64,000 nt of DNA. Origin: an uncultured Oscillospiraceae bacterium (GTDB lineage: Bacteria; Bacillota; Clostridia; Oscillospirales; Ruminococcaceae). A program made the position numbers and the translations under genes. The stretch spans positions 17,340 to 81,339 of the forward strand of contig CAKSLI010000007.1 of assembly GCA_934466475.1 (NCBI GenBank), written 5' to 3'. The notes beneath the pieces were generated by a model. That model ran no database searches, was not told the origin of the DNA, and was given only the letters and a program-made list of their open reading frames with translations. Below, one piece after another: positions 16,475 to 27,416 of this stretch (the stretch's first letter is position 1; the number at the start of each line of letters is the position of its first letter).

Positions 16475-17887
16475 ATGCCTGAACTCACATGGAACAGAGT
16501 ACTCAGCAGCAACCGCAGCCGTAACGCCGGCGCCCGTCCCGGAGATGTGCGCACTGAATTCGCGCGCGACTACCACCGCATAATCAGCAGCGCGAGCTTC
16601 CGCAGGCTCCAGGACAAAACTCAGGTATTCCCGCTGGACCGCGGGGATTTTGTGCGCACGCGACTGACGCATTCCCTGGAGGTGTCCTCGTTCGCGAGCT
16701 CCATAGGCTACATGGCTCTTGCAAGGCTCTCTGAGACGCGTCCGGACATCACGCCGCAGATCCGCCAGGACTGCGCCGAGATACTCCGCTGCGCCGGACT
16801 AATTCACGATATCGGCAATCCGCCCTTCGGGCATTTCGGGGAGTTCACTATACGCGAGTGGTTCTCAGAAAAGCTGCCAGAGCTTGAATTCCGCGGTCAG
16901 AAGGTGGCCGGTCTGCTGACCGAACAGCAGTGCGCGGATCTCACGAATTTCGAGGGCAACGCGCAGGCTCTGCGCGTGCTGACAAAGCTCCACTATTTCA
17001 TTGACGAGCACGGAATGAACCTCACCCATGCGCTGCTCAACACGATAATAAAATATCCCGTGCCCTCCACTGGAATTGACCGCAGCAGCGGCGATATCAA
17101 AACCAAAAAAATGGGCTATTTCGCGGCTGAGCAGGAGCTTTACAGGAGCATCGTCAGCTCCACCGGAGCGGACGGCTGCCGCTATCCCCTGACATGGCTG
17201 CTGGAGGCCGCAGACGATATCGCCTATAAGACTGCCGACATCGAGGACGCACAGCGCAAGGGACTGATATCCTACAATACGCTGCTGAGCGAGCTGACCT
17301 CCCAGAAATTCGCTGACCAGTGCCGGACCGGCGCAGAACGGGAAATTCTTTCCACTGCGGCGGAAAAGCTCCGGCACTATCTTGCAAAGGCGTTGGAAAA
17401 CAATATGCCCTCTCCCGAGGAGAACGCCGTGCAGAACTGCATGGTACGTATTCAATCCATGCTGATAAACGCCGCTGCCGACGCATTCATCGAACACTAT
17501 GACGAAATAATGAACGGCGAGCTCAAATCCGAGCTGCTCGCCCTGTCTCCCGCGCGCGTCCTCGCAGACGCCCTGGGAGATATCGCGATGAGATACGCTT
17601 TCCGCTCAAAGGAGATCCTGCGCATAGAACTAGCCGTTTCGCAGATGATGAATTTCCTGCTGGAGCACCTGACAGAAGCCGCGCTGCGCTTTGAAACTCC
17701 GCAGCAAAAAATAACCGACAGCAAGCTGATAAGCGTGATTTCCGAGAACTATGTGAAGATCTGCCGCATGGGCTGGCATGATGAGCGCTCCGAGCTGTAC
17801 AGCCGCCTCATGCTCGTCACCGACTATATATGCGGAATGACGGACGGCTACGCCCGCCAGCTCTACCTTGAACTCAACGGAAGATGA
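16475..17887 (+). CDS. dgt: Deoxyguanosinetriphosphate triphosphohydrolase (dNTPase)
   Basis: The 470-residue protein belongs to the HD-domain dGTPase family, which splits dGTP to deoxyguanosine and triphosphate and so trims dNTP pools. The metal-binding H...HD...D pattern is visible: the first His in RTRLTHSLEVS, then LIHDIGNPPFGHFGE, and a later Asp in EAADDIAYKTADIEDA. SASFRRLQDKTQVFPLD is typical of the family. Start ATG has AGGAGG upstream. The rhomboid gene follows 22 nt after the stop. The neighbouring toxin gene is divergent. Confidence 0.93.
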   Translation: MPELTWNRVLSSNRSRNAGARPGDVRTEFARDYHRIISSASFRRLQDKTQVFPLDRGDFVRTRLTHSLEVSSFASSIGYMALARLSETRPDITPQIRQDCAEILRCAGLIHDIGNPPFGHFGEFTIREWFSEKLPELEFRGQKVAGLLTEQQCADLTNFEGNAQALRVLTKLHYFIDEHGMNLTHALLNTIIKYPVPSTGIDRSSGDIKTKKMGYFAAEQELYRSIVSSTGADGCRYPLTWLLEAADDIAYKTADIEDAQRKGLISYNTLLSELTSQKFADQCRTGAEREILSTAAEKLRHYLAKALENNMPSPEENAVQNCMVRIQSMLINAAADAFIEHYDEIMNGELKSELLALSPARVLADALGDIAMRYAFRSKEILRIELAVSQMMNFLLEHLTEAALRFETPQQKITDSKLISVISENYVKICRMGWHDERSELYSRLMLVTDYICGMTDGYARQLYLELNGR

Positions 17888-17909
17888 CAGAATGCCAACG
17901 GAGGAACAA

Positions 17910-18503
17910 ATGCCCGCTAAACACAGATTCAAATACAAGCTCTCGTATAACTGCCCGGTCGTACTGACCTACGCGGCGGTATGCCTTGCTATGCTCTTTG
18001 TGGACTGGCTCACCGGCGGCTGGTGGAACCGTAACGTAATGGTCTGCTGGGGGCATCCGTCATTCCTTGACCCGATGACGTATGTGCGGTGCCTGACCTA
18101 CTTCTTCGGGCATTCCAGCTGGGAGCACTACGCCAGCAATATGCTGCTGATGCTCCTTGTCGGGCCGGTCGTTGAGGAAAAATACGGCAGCGGAAACCTT
18201 ATTTTTATGATACTCGTTACCGGTATCGCCTCGGGACTCATAAACTGCATATTCTTCACCGGAGGCATAATCGGAGCCAGCGGTATCGTGTTCATGATGA
18301 TAATTCTGAGCGCGTTCACCAACATGAAAAAAGGCGAGATCCCGCTCACGCTGATCCTCGTTGCGGCGATTTATCTCGGGCGCGAGATCGTCAATGCGTT
18401 CACGCCGGACAACGTTTCGCAGTTCGGGCATATCATCGGCGGAATTTTCGGACTGTTCTGGGGTATATATTTCTTCAGGACAAAGTTCAGAAGCCAGTAC
18501 TGA
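17910..18503 (+). CDS. Rhomboid-family intramembrane serine protease
   Basis: The protein has about six membrane segments and the rhomboid active site: the Ser in GASGIVFM and the His in QFGHIIGGIFGLFWG. Helix 2 carries HSSWEHYASNMLLML, like the conserved HxxxxHxxxN motif of active rhomboids. I chose the ATG at 17910 (197 residues) because GGAGG stands 5 nt before it; an earlier ATG at 17892 or a TTG at 17868 overlapping dgt is possible. It is probably co-transcribed with dgt. Substrates cannot be inferred. Confidence 0.88.
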   Translation: MPAKHRFKYKLSYNCPVVLTYAAVCLAMLFVDWLTGGWWNRNVMVCWGHPSFLDPMTYVRCLTYFFGHSSWEHYASNMLLMLLVGPVVEEKYGSGNLIFMILVTGIASGLINCIFFTGGIIGASGIVFMMIILSAFTNMKKGEIPLTLILVAAIYLGREIVNAFTPDNVSQFGHIIGGIFGLFWGIYFFRTKFRSQY

Positions 18504-18599
18504 TTTTCAAAAAATCTCCAATAATAAAGCGGCTCATGGTGCAGATAATAAACCCGTGCAGATATCGCTGCACAGCCTTAAATTAGGAGGATCTGAACC

Positions 18600-19067
18600 A
18601 TGAAGAAGCTTTTAAGCATTGCGGCTGCACTCTCCGCGGCTGCTGTCATAAGCTGCGCTGCTTCCGCAAACGGCGGAGTTATCGGCGGCGTAGTCGGCGC
18701 AGGCGAAGATATCGTGAACGGCGTTGTAGACGCAGGCGAGGACATCGTGAACGGCGTTACCGGCGGCAACACCACTACCGGCGCCGGCAGCACGATCACC
18801 GCAGCTCCCGGAGCAAATAATTCCGGAACAACTAACGGCGCAAACGGTACGACCAGCGGCACCAACGGCGCAGCTAACGGAAACGCGAACGGCACGGTCA
18901 GCGGAACCACCGGAGGCACCACAGGCGGTATGAACAACGGCGCCGCAAACGGTGCAACAAACGGAGCACAGAACCCTGACACCGGCGTTCCGTTCAGCCT
19001 TGCCGCAGTAGGGGCGGCCGCCCTCGGTATGGCAGGTATCGTTGCTGCTTCCAAGCGCGGCGAATAA
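18600..19067 (+). CDS. Low-complexity surface protein with NPDTG sorting signal
   Basis: The 155-residue protein has an N-terminal signal (MKKLLSIAAALSAAAVISCAAS), two short repeats GEDIVNGV, then a Gly/Thr/Asn-rich stretch to about 120. The C-terminus is NPDTGVPFSLAAVGAAALGMAGIVAASKRGE in layout: sorting motif, hydrophobic segment, basic tail. This marks it for sortase attachment to the wall. VISC could also act as a lipobox, so a lipoprotein is an alternative. TAGGAGGATCTGAACC precedes the ATG. No sortase is encoded in this window. The role is unknown, perhaps a spacer or filler on the cell surface. Confidence 0.75.
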   Translation: MKKLLSIAAALSAAAVISCAASANGGVIGGVVGAGEDIVNGVVDAGEDIVNGVTGGNTTTGAGSTITAAPGANNSGTTNGANGTTSGTNGAANGNANGTVSGTTGGTTGGMNNGAANGATNGAQNPDTGVPFSLAAVGAAALGMAGIVAASKRGE

Positions 19068-19091
19068 ATTAAGTAAATTGCTTTATTAAAT

Positions 19092-19128
19092 TTGCGCTTT
19101 CGTTAATACGGGAGCGCAATTTTGTTTT
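19092..19128 (+). terminator. Rho-independent terminator
   Basis: TTGCGCT (19092-19098) pairs with AGCGCAA (19113-19119), followed by TTTTGTTTT. It ends the NPDTG protein gene at 18600. Confidence 0.8.
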
Positions 19129-19188
19129 AGGTCAAACAAATTATATGTTTTCACTAAATTTTTTGAGAATTAATGTTTAAAATGACAG

Positions 19189-19217
19189 TTGCATTTTTCC
19201 TGACTTTATTGTAAAAT
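19189..19217 (+). promoter_or_regulatory. Promoter of the large NPDTG surface protein gene
   Basis: TTGCAT at 19189-19194, 17-bp spacer, TAAAAT at 19212-19217, in an AT-rich stretch. TTAGGAGGA then gives a strong ribosome site before the ATG at 19277. Confidence 0.6.
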
Positions 19218-19276
19218 ATTAAATGAGGATTTAGTGTTTGCTATCCGCACAAAATTATTAGGAGGATTTTTTTCTT

Positions 19277-20527
19277 ATGAAGTTAAGAAGAGTTATCTCT
19301 GCTGCCGCTGCCCTCGCAGTTGTTGCAGCAACTACCGTTTCTTCTTTTGCAGCTTCCGTTGCAAAGGGCACAGACACCGATTCTGGTATGTTCGCATGCC
19401 TGCTTTCCAATGACTCCAATGTTCCTATGTTCACTGACAGCAGCCTCGTTTCTACCATCACAAAGGTAAGCGTTACTCTGAAGAACAAGGACAAGGATTT
19501 CGAAAAGGCTGTTCAGGCTGGCGATACCTGGTACGGCGGCGGCTTTGGCGTAAACTCCAACTCCACCGGCTGGTCCTCTCACGAGTGGTCCATCCAGGAC
19601 GGTGCCAAGGAACTGACACTGGCTCCTACTGAGACCAGATTCGTTTACAAGGTTACATTCGACAACCAGAAGCCGATCTTCTCTGCAAGCGATACATACG
19701 CTCAGGTTTGGTGGCAGGACTGGACAAGCACATCTGAGTTCGAGTTCGTTAGCTGCGAGCTTCTGAACGCTGATGGCGTTGATATCAGAGACATTGCTAC
19801 AACACCTGCTGAGCCTGAGACTCCTGCTGAGCCCGAGACTCCCGCTGAGCCTGAGACTCCCGCTGAGCCCACCGCTGAGGCTGAGACTACTGCCGAGGCT
19901 ACTGCTGAGGTAGACGCTACTGTTGAGGTTTCTGTTGAGGCTACTGACGAGGTTGAAGAGCCCGCTGATGTTGACGTTAACGAGTACTTCGATGGCAGCA
20001 CAGTATATCTGGTAACAGATGACGGCTCTGCTAACTATGTTGACGCTTCCGGCGTTGACCTGACATCCATCTACGGCGTAAAGTTCAACGTTACATTCAA
20101 CGATGACGAGCTCGCTGACGACGATGTTTGGGTTGGCGGCGGCGTAGGCGCTAACTCCAACTCCACCGGCTGGGAGCAGCACGAGTGGGGCAAGGCTTCC
20201 GGCGAGAAGGAGATCACTCCTGATTTCGAGAACGGCACCATCACATGGTTCAAGGGCGAGCCGATCTTCACAGACGCTGAAGAGTATGCACAGCTCTGGA
20301 TCCAGACATGGGGCGGCACTGTAACAGTTGATTCTGTTGAGCTGCTTTATGCTGATTACGAGGATGACACTGCTGTTGATGCAACTGCTGACGCAGAGAC
20401 TCCTGCTGATGACGCTGCTTCCGCTGACAAGGGCAACCCTGACACTGGCGTTGCTGGCGTAGCTGTTGCTGCTGGCGTTGTTGCTCTGGCTGGCGCTGCT
20501 GTTGTAGTTTCCCGCAAGAGAAAGTAA
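19277..20527 (+). CDS. Sortase-anchored surface protein with two repeated beta-sandwich-like modules
   Basis: The 416-residue protein has a signal peptide (first 27 residues), two related modules of about 120 residues each, and a C-terminal NPDTG motif with a hydrophobic segment and RKRK tail. The modules share the block GVNSNSTGWSSHEW / GANSNSTGWEQHEW, followed by PIFSASDTYAQVWWQDW / PIFTDAEEYAQLWIQTW, and many surface Trp; this resembles carbohydrate-binding modules of ruminal Firmicutes but I cannot name a family. They are joined by an acidic Pro-rich linker with AEPETP repeats. Codon use is T-ending (GCT, GTT) and unlike its neighbours, as in very highly expressed genes. It has its own promoter and terminator. 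Confidence 0.8.
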   Translation: MKLRRVISAAAALAVVAATTVSSFAASVAKGTDTDSGMFACLLSNDSNVPMFTDSSLVSTITKVSVTLKNKDKDFEKAVQAGDTWYGGGFGVNSNSTGWSSHEWSIQDGAKELTLAPTETRFVYKVTFDNQKPIFSASDTYAQVWWQDWTSTSEFEFVSCELLNADGVDIRDIATTPAEPETPAEPETPAEPETPAEPTAEAETTAEATAEVDATVEVSVEATDEVEEPADVDVNEYFDGSTVYLVTDDGSANYVDASGVDLTSIYGVKFNVTFNDDELADDDVWVGGGVGANSNSTGWEQHEWGKASGEKEITPDFENGTITWFKGEPIFTDAEEYAQLWIQTWGGTVTVDSVELLYADYEDDTAVDATADAETPADDAASADKGNPDTGVAGVAVAAGVVALAGAAVVVSRKRK

Positions 20528-20566
20528 TCAATAAGTAATGTGATCAGATAGTTCAAACACTAACCG

Positions 20567-20597
20567 CACCCCCGGAGAGATCCGGGGGTGTTTTTTT
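20567..20597 (+). terminator. Strong rho-independent terminator
   Basis: CACCCCCGGA / TCCGGGGGTG, a 10-bp perfect stem with a GAGA tetraloop and seven T. It ends the surface-protein gene. Confidence 0.95.
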
Positions 20598-20646
20598 GCT
20601 GTAAATCCGCCGTTTTCCACATTCTTTTCTGTAATATTGCCGCCAA

Positions 20647-20669
20647 CACAAGCATATAATATCCTTGTG
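20647..20669 (+). promoter_or_regulatory. Inverted repeat over a TATAAT box before the recombinase operon
   Basis: CACAAG (20647-20652) and CTTGTG (20664-20669) bracket TATAAT in CATATAATAT. The palindrome would cover the -10 region of a promoter for the small gene and recombinase, so it is a candidate operator. Confidence 0.45.
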
Positions 20670-20701
20670 GTAAAATATTACATCTGAAAGGAAGCGCAGA
20701 A

Positions 20702-20833
20702 ATGGACTACAAAGTTACCAGCACAACTCCGGAATCCGGCAGGAAAGAGCAGAAGAAAATGGACGCCGCCAAACGCGTCTACGAGGAACTCATCAAGTAC
20801 ATAAATCGTAAGGAAGCCGAAAAATCAGCATAA
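20702..20833 (+). CDS. 43-residue charged protein preceding the recombinase
   Basis: This short gene encodes MDYKVTSTTPESGRKEQKK followed by a helical part rich in Lys, Arg and Glu ending KEAEKSA. GAAAGGAAG lies upstream at a normal distance, and the recombinase start follows 21 nt after its stop with its own GGGAGG. I do not recognise a family. Its size and the operon suggest an accessory or directionality factor for the recombinase, which is inference only. Confidence 0.65.
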   Translation: MDYKVTSTTPESGRKEQKKMDAAKRVYEELIKYINRKEAEKSA

Positions 20834-20854
20834 TTCCAGGGAGGCAGCGCAGCT

Positions 20855-22336
20855 ATGACCGCAGTGTACGTCCGGCAGAGTATCGACAAAAAGGACAGTA
20901 TCTCAATAGAAACGCAGGTCGAATGCTGCCGGAGGTGCTGTACGGGGGACTTCCGCGTATATTCAGACAAGGGCTGGAGCGGTAAGAACCTCGACCGCCC
21001 CGAATTCCAGCGGCTGCTTGCCGATATCCGGCGCGGCGAGATCGACAAGATAGTTGTTTACCGCCTGGACAGAATAAGCCGTTCGCTGAACGACTTCTCC
21101 AACCTAATGGAGCTGTTCAGGAAATACGGCGTGGAATTCGCGTCAACAGTGGAAACCTTCGACACCTCTACTGCAATCGGCAGGGCAATGCTCGGCATTA
21201 TCATGGTATTCGCGGAGCTGGAGCGCGAAAATATCCTCCAGCGAGTAAAGGACAACTACTACGCCCGCGGCGAAAAGGGGCTCTACCTCGGCGGAGTGCC
21301 TGTCTATGGCTTCGATAAGGTTCCTGCAAAGCTGGACGGAATAAAAACCTCCGTGCTTATCCCTAACTCCGATATGAGCACTGTGGAGTACATTTTCAGC
21401 GCCTACCGTGAGCCCGGCTGTTCCCTCGGTGATATCGTGCGGACGCTGAATTCGCAGGGTATCCCCTCCCCTGCCGGCGCGCTCTGGGACAGCAGCAAGC
21501 TCAGCCGCCTGCTGAGAAGCCCGGTGTACGTCTGTGCGGATATGGAGGTCTTTCGCTATTTCCGTTCAAAGGGAGCAAAGATTTCGGGCTCCGCCGAAGA
21601 TTTCACCGGACAGCACGGCTGCTTTCTCTACGGAAAGAGAGAATCCAATGAGCGGAAATACACCAACGTGCACGACCATGTGCTATCTATCGGGCTGCAC
21701 GAGGGCGTTATTTCCTCTGAGCTCTGGCTTGACGTACAGCGCAAGCTGGACGACAACACGCAGCTCCACAAGGGCAAAAGCGGCACTCATTCCTGGCTTA
21801 CGGGGCTTATCAAATGTGGCAAGTGCGGCTACGCCATGCGCGTTATGTCCGGGAGCTGGTTCTACTGCTCCGGGAAAGCCAACCTTCACATCTGCGAGGG
21901 TATAGCAGGAAAGCCCGGAATATCCGCCGCCGAGCAGGCGGTATACTCCGAGCTCAAAAAGAAATTCACTGAAATACAGCAGCTGCATCCCGAATCCGGA
22001 ACGCCGTGCTCTCCAAAGGCAAACAAGCTGAAAATGCAGCTTGAAACCCTGAACTCCCAGATAGACAATCTGGTGGAGAAAATCACCCAGACCTCCGCCG
22101 CCATAGGAAAGGTCCTTGAAGAAAAGCTGGAGCGCCTTATTTCAGAACGCGATTCAGCACAGCAGGAACTGGACAAGCTTGGAAGCAGCGCACCGCGGCA
22201 GTCATACGAAAAGGTGATTCCCCTGCTGGACGAATTCCCTGATATGCCCGTTGACGTTAAGCGACAGATCGCCGGCGAGTTCATATCGAAAATCCTTATA
22301 TGGGAGGACAGGCTGGAGATACAATGGAAATTCTGA
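20855..22336 (+). CDS. Large serine recombinase
   Basis: The 493-residue protein has the resolvase/invertase catalytic domain (about 1-140; YVRQSIDKKDSIS with the nucleophile Ser9 after YVRQ, VVYRLDRISRSLNDF, ELERENI), the recombinase domain (about 160-260; GGVPVYGF), a zinc ribbon (KCGKCGYAMR ... WFYCSGK ... HICEG) and a C-terminal coiled coil (about 390-440). This is the architecture of phage-type integrases and of excisionases such as SpoIVCA. No phage or conjugation genes are nearby; it stands with one small gene between a surface-protein gene and the ATP synthase operon. It may be a relic integrase or act on a distant invertible site. Confidence 0.9.
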   Translation: MTAVYVRQSIDKKDSISIETQVECCRRCCTGDFRVYSDKGWSGKNLDRPEFQRLLADIRRGEIDKIVVYRLDRISRSLNDFSNLMELFRKYGVEFASTVETFDTSTAIGRAMLGIIMVFAELERENILQRVKDNYYARGEKGLYLGGVPVYGFDKVPAKLDGIKTSVLIPNSDMSTVEYIFSAYREPGCSLGDIVRTLNSQGIPSPAGALWDSSKLSRLLRSPVYVCADMEVFRYFRSKGAKISGSAEDFTGQHGCFLYGKRESNERKYTNVHDHVLSIGLHEGVISSELWLDVQRKLDDNTQLHKGKSGTHSWLTGLIKCGKCGYAMRVMSGSWFYCSGKANLHICEGIAGKPGISAAEQAVYSELKKKFTEIQQLHPESGTPCSPKANKLKMQLETLNSQIDNLVEKITQTSAAIGKVLEEKLERLISERDSAQQELDKLGSSAPRQSYEKVIPLLDEFPDMPVDVKRQIAGEFISKILIWEDRLEIQWKF

Positions 22337-22346
22337 ATTTACAAGC

Positions 22347-22377
22347 AAAAATCGGCAGACTTTCATCTGCCGATTTT
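22347..22377. terminator. Bidirectional terminator between recombinase and atp operon
   Basis: AAAATCGGCAGA / TCTGCCGATTTT is a perfect 12-bp stem with T-runs on both strands, shared by the two convergent transcription units. Confidence 0.9.
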
Positions 22378-22380
22378 CCT

Positions 22381-22782
22381 TTATAGAAGATGTGCCGCGT
22401 CAATGCGGTTCAGCGCTCTCTTGAGCTTTGCCTCTGCAAGGCGGAGCTCGTTATCGCTCGCGGCGGCCTTGATGCGCTCCTCGGCGATCTGCTTTGCATG
22501 CTCTGCACGATTAACGTCAATGTCCTCCGCCCACTCGCACGCCTGAACCAGAATAACGGTCTTTTCCTTTGATACCTTGATGATACCTCCGGTGGTGGCG
22601 GCGCGGCGGAACTGTCCATCGATCATTATGCGCATCTGTCCGATGCCAAGTGCGGCGCAGTACGGCTCATGCCCGTTGAGTATTCCGACATCTCCCACGG
22701 TGGTGCGGGCGATTATCTGCTCGGTCTCACCGTCAAAGAAAACCTTTTCGGGCGTGATGATCTGTAATCTGAACGGCGTCAT
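22381..22782 (-). CDS. atpC: ATP synthase epsilon subunit
   Basis: The 133-residue protein has the N-terminal beta-barrel (FRLQIITPEKVFFDGETEQIIARTTVGDVGILNGHEPY is typical) and the C-terminal helical hairpin with ERIKAAASDNELRLAEAKLKRALNRI. It belongs to the central stalk of F1 and restrains hydrolysis. It is the last gene of the operon; CGGAGGTAA precedes the ATG, and the stop lies next to a bidirectional terminator. Confidence 0.96.
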   Translation of the reverse strand: MTPFRLQIITPEKVFFDGETEQIIARTTVGDVGILNGHEPYCAALGIGQMRIMIDGQFRRAATTGGIIKVSKEKTVILVQACEWAEDIDVNRAEHAKQIAEERIKAAASDNELRLAEAKLKRALNRIDAAHLL

Positions 22783-22795
22783 ATATTACCTCCGA

Positions 22796-25065
<2,270 letters not shown>

Positions 25066-25144
25066 GTTTCCTGCTGCTATAATATCACCCCCGGGATTTA
25101 AGTCCGGCGCGGAACATAACTGCCCCGCGTCAGACGGTCAGCGA

Positions 25145-25273
25145 TCACTGAATATTGTCGTCAGTCGTGATATATCTGACCTTTTTCTCGATATAGAGCC
25201 ATGCCACGCCAAGAACGGCGAGCACGGAAAGTGTTGTGGATATAATGCCGAGTACAAAAGCAGCCTGCTTCAT
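25145..25273 (-). CDS. 42-residue single-pass membrane protein inside the atp operon
   Basis: Between atpA and atpG on the minus strand an ATG at 25273 opens a 42-codon frame ending TGA at 25145. The product starts MKQAAFVLGIISTTLSVLAV, continues as a hydrophobic helix to about residue 28, and has a polar tail (IEKKVRYITTDDNIQ). An AAAGGAGCG ribosome site stands at a proper distance, as good as those of the atp genes. No standard ATP synthase subunit is encoded here, and I do not recognise a family. Its position suggests an assembly factor or a small subunit of the membrane sector; this is inference. The frame is too short for most automatic annotation. Confidence 0.72.
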   Translation of the reverse strand: MKQAAFVLGIISTTLSVLAVLGVAWLYIEKKVRYITTDDNIQ

Positions 25274-25291
25274 AAAAACGCTCCTTTCGGC

Positions 25292-26800
25292 TTATGCAGT
25301 GTAGCCCTTTGCGAATTCAGCGAGAACAGTCTTCAGCTTCTCTTCGATCTCAGGCTTCATTACCTTTTCATCCCTGATGCTGGTGAGTATCTCAGGATCA
25401 GTGGACCTGATATGATCCAGCAGGTCGCTCTGATACTGCTTGATCTTCTCAACGGGTATTTCAGCGAGGAAGTTGTTGATAACTGCGTAGATAACGACTA
25501 CCTGCTCCTCTACCTCCAGCGGAGAATTCTGATCCTGCTTGAGTACCTCAACGATACGCTCGCCCTTTGCAAGACGATCCTTGGTGTCCTTATCAAGGTC
25601 GGAGCCGAACTGTGCGAAGCTCTGGAGCTCTCTGTACTGGGAGTAGTCCAGCTTCAGGGTTCCGGCTACCTTCTTCATCGCCTTGATCTGCGCATTACCG
25701 CCTACACGGGATACGGAGATACCAGGGTTTACAGCCGGGCGGACGCCTGCGTTGAACAGTTCGCTCTCAAGGTAGATCTGACCGTCTGTGATGGAGATGA
25801 CGTTAGTCGGGATATATGCGGAAACATCGCCCGCCTGCGTTTCGATTATCGGGAGTGCCGTAAGCGAACCGCCGCCGTAGTTTTCGTTCAGGCGCGCTGC
25901 ACGCTCGAGCAGTCTTGAATGCAAATAGAATACATCGCCGGGGTAAGCCTCACGTCCTGGCGGTCTTTTCAGCAGCAGGGAGAGGGTACGATAAGCGACT
26001 GCGTGCTTGGACAGGTCATCATAAACCACAAGGACGTCCTTGCCCTTATCCATGAAGTACTCGCCCATGGTGCAGCCGGAATAGGGCGCGATGTACTGGA
26101 GCGGTGCCAGCTCGGAAGCAGTGGAGGATACAACGATGGTGTAATCCAGCGCGCCGCCTGCACGGAGCTGCTCTACAACTCCTGCAACAGTGGAGTTCTT
26201 CTGACCTATGGCAACATAGATACAGATAACGTCCTTGCCCTTCTGGTTGATGATAGTGTCGATCGCAATAGCGGTCTTACCGGTCTGGCGGTCGCCAATG
26301 ATGAGCTCACGCTGACCTCTGCCTATCGGGATCATGCTGTCGATAGCCTTGATACCGGTCTGGAGCGGCACTGTTACCGGCTTTCTTGTAATGATACCGG
26401 AAGCTATCTTTTCAATGGGGCGTGTTTCCTTTGCGAGAATAGCGCCCTTGCCGTCTATCGGCTGTCCCAGAGAATTAACAACGCGTCCCAGCAGCTCCTC
26501 GCCGACCGGAACGGACACGATGCTGCCAGTTCTCTTGACGGTGGAACCTTCCTTGATGTCCTCGTCAGAGCCGAGCATTACCGCGCCTACGAAATCCTGC
26601 TCAAGGTTCATCGCCATGCACTGTACGCCATTTTCGAACTCAAGGAGCTCGTTGAGCATACACTTTTCAAGGCCGTGAATACGCACGATACCGTCGCCGA
26701 CTGTAACGACCGTACCCACGTCACCGAGCTGGATCTGCGCATTGTAATTCTTGATGCGGGACTTTATAAGTCCCGTTATTTCATCGGGGCGTAAATCCAT
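25292..26800 (-). CDS. atpA: ATP synthase alpha subunit
   Basis: The protein has Walker [16 protein letters not shown] and the family signature [17 protein letters not shown]. It forms the non-catalytic nucleotide sites of F1. I take the ATG at 26800 (502 residues, [16 protein letters not shown]), because AAAGGG lies 9 nt before it; the ATG three codons earlier would touch that ribosome site. It follows atpH by 40 nt and is followed by an unusual small membrane-protein gene before atpG. Confidence 0.97.
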   Translation of the reverse strand: MDLRPDEITGLIKSRIKNYNAQIQLGDVGTVVTVGDGIVRIHGLEKCMLNELLEFENGVQCMAMNLEQDFVGAVMLGSDEDIKEGSTVKRTGSIVSVPVGEELLGRVVNSLGQPIDGKGAILAKETRPIEKIASGIITRKPVTVPLQTGIKAIDSMIPIGRGQRELIIGDRQTGKTAIAIDTIINQKGKDVICIYVAIGQKNSTVAGVVEQLRAGGALDYTIVVSSTASELAPLQYIAPYSGCTMGEYFMDKGKDVLVVYDDLSKHAVAYRTLSLLLKRPPGREAYPGDVFYLHSRLLERAARLNENYGGGSLTALPIIETQAGDVSAYIPTNVISITDGQIYLESELFNAGVRPAVNPGISVSRVGGNAQIKAMKKVAGTLKLDYSQYRELQSFAQFGSDLDKDTKDRLAKGERIVEVLKQDQNSPLEVEEQVVVIYAVINNFLAEIPVEKIKQYQSDLLDHIRSTDPEILTSIRDEKVMKPEIEEKLKTVLAEFAKGYTA

Positions 26801-26840
26801 TAAATACATCCCTTTCTTGTTGATTTTATGCCATAACGCT

Positions 26841-27392
26841 TTATGCTATAACGCCGCCAAGCTCCTTTTTGAGCTCGGAAAGCCTTGTGCGGACGCTGCC
26901 GTCATAGCGTGTGCTGCCGTAGTCGATGATGACGCCGCCGATCAGCGTCGGATCGATCTTTTCCTTTACGGAAACGTTCTTTCCGGTGACCTCGGACATC
27001 TTCATCCTGATCTTTTCGCGAAGCTGCTCAGACAGCGGAGCGCTTGCAGTAACAGTGATCTCTGCGATCCTGAAGTGATCGTTATATGACGCGCGGAAAT
27101 TCTTCACGATGCCGTCAAAGCAGCCCATTCTTGCGCGTTCCGTGAGGACGCACAGCAGATTTCCGGTGAGCTCAGAAATATCGCCGTCCCTGATGATCTC
27201 CTTCATCATGTCCAGCTTGTCTCCGACCGGAACTGTGGGGGTGCCGAGCAGCTTTATGAAATCCGGGTTCTCGTCAAAGATACCCTTCAGCGCGTCAAGC
27301 TCTGCGAGGGTGTCCTTCAGCCCGTCCGGAGCCTGCTCCAGACACAGCTCAAAGAACGCCTCGGCATAAACCTTTTCAGCCTTGTCGTTCAT
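26841..27392 (-). CDS. atpH: ATP synthase delta subunit
   Basis: The 183-residue protein matches bacterial delta/[16 protein letters not shown] at the N-terminus and the C-terminal signature [37 protein letters not shown] in layout. It ties the peripheral stalk to the top of F1. AAAGGAATTTTT precedes the ATG. It lies 24 nt after atpF. Confidence 0.95.
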   Translation of the reverse strand: MNDKAEKVYAEAFFELCLEQAPDGLKDTLAELDALKGIFDENPDFIKLLGTPTVPVGDKLDMMKEIIRDGDISELTGNLLCVLTERARMGCFDGIVKNFRASYNDHFRIAEITVTASAPLSEQLREKIRMKMSEVTGKNVSVKEKIDPTLIGGVIIDYGSTRYDGSVRTRLSELKKELGGVIA

Positions 27393-27416
27393 AAAAATTC
27401 CTTTCCGGACGCTCGG

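Noticed and set aside
20855..22336. Prophage or integrative element carried by the serine recombinase
   Set aside because: No phage structural, replication or conjugation genes lie on either side; the neighbours are a surface-protein gene and the atp operon.
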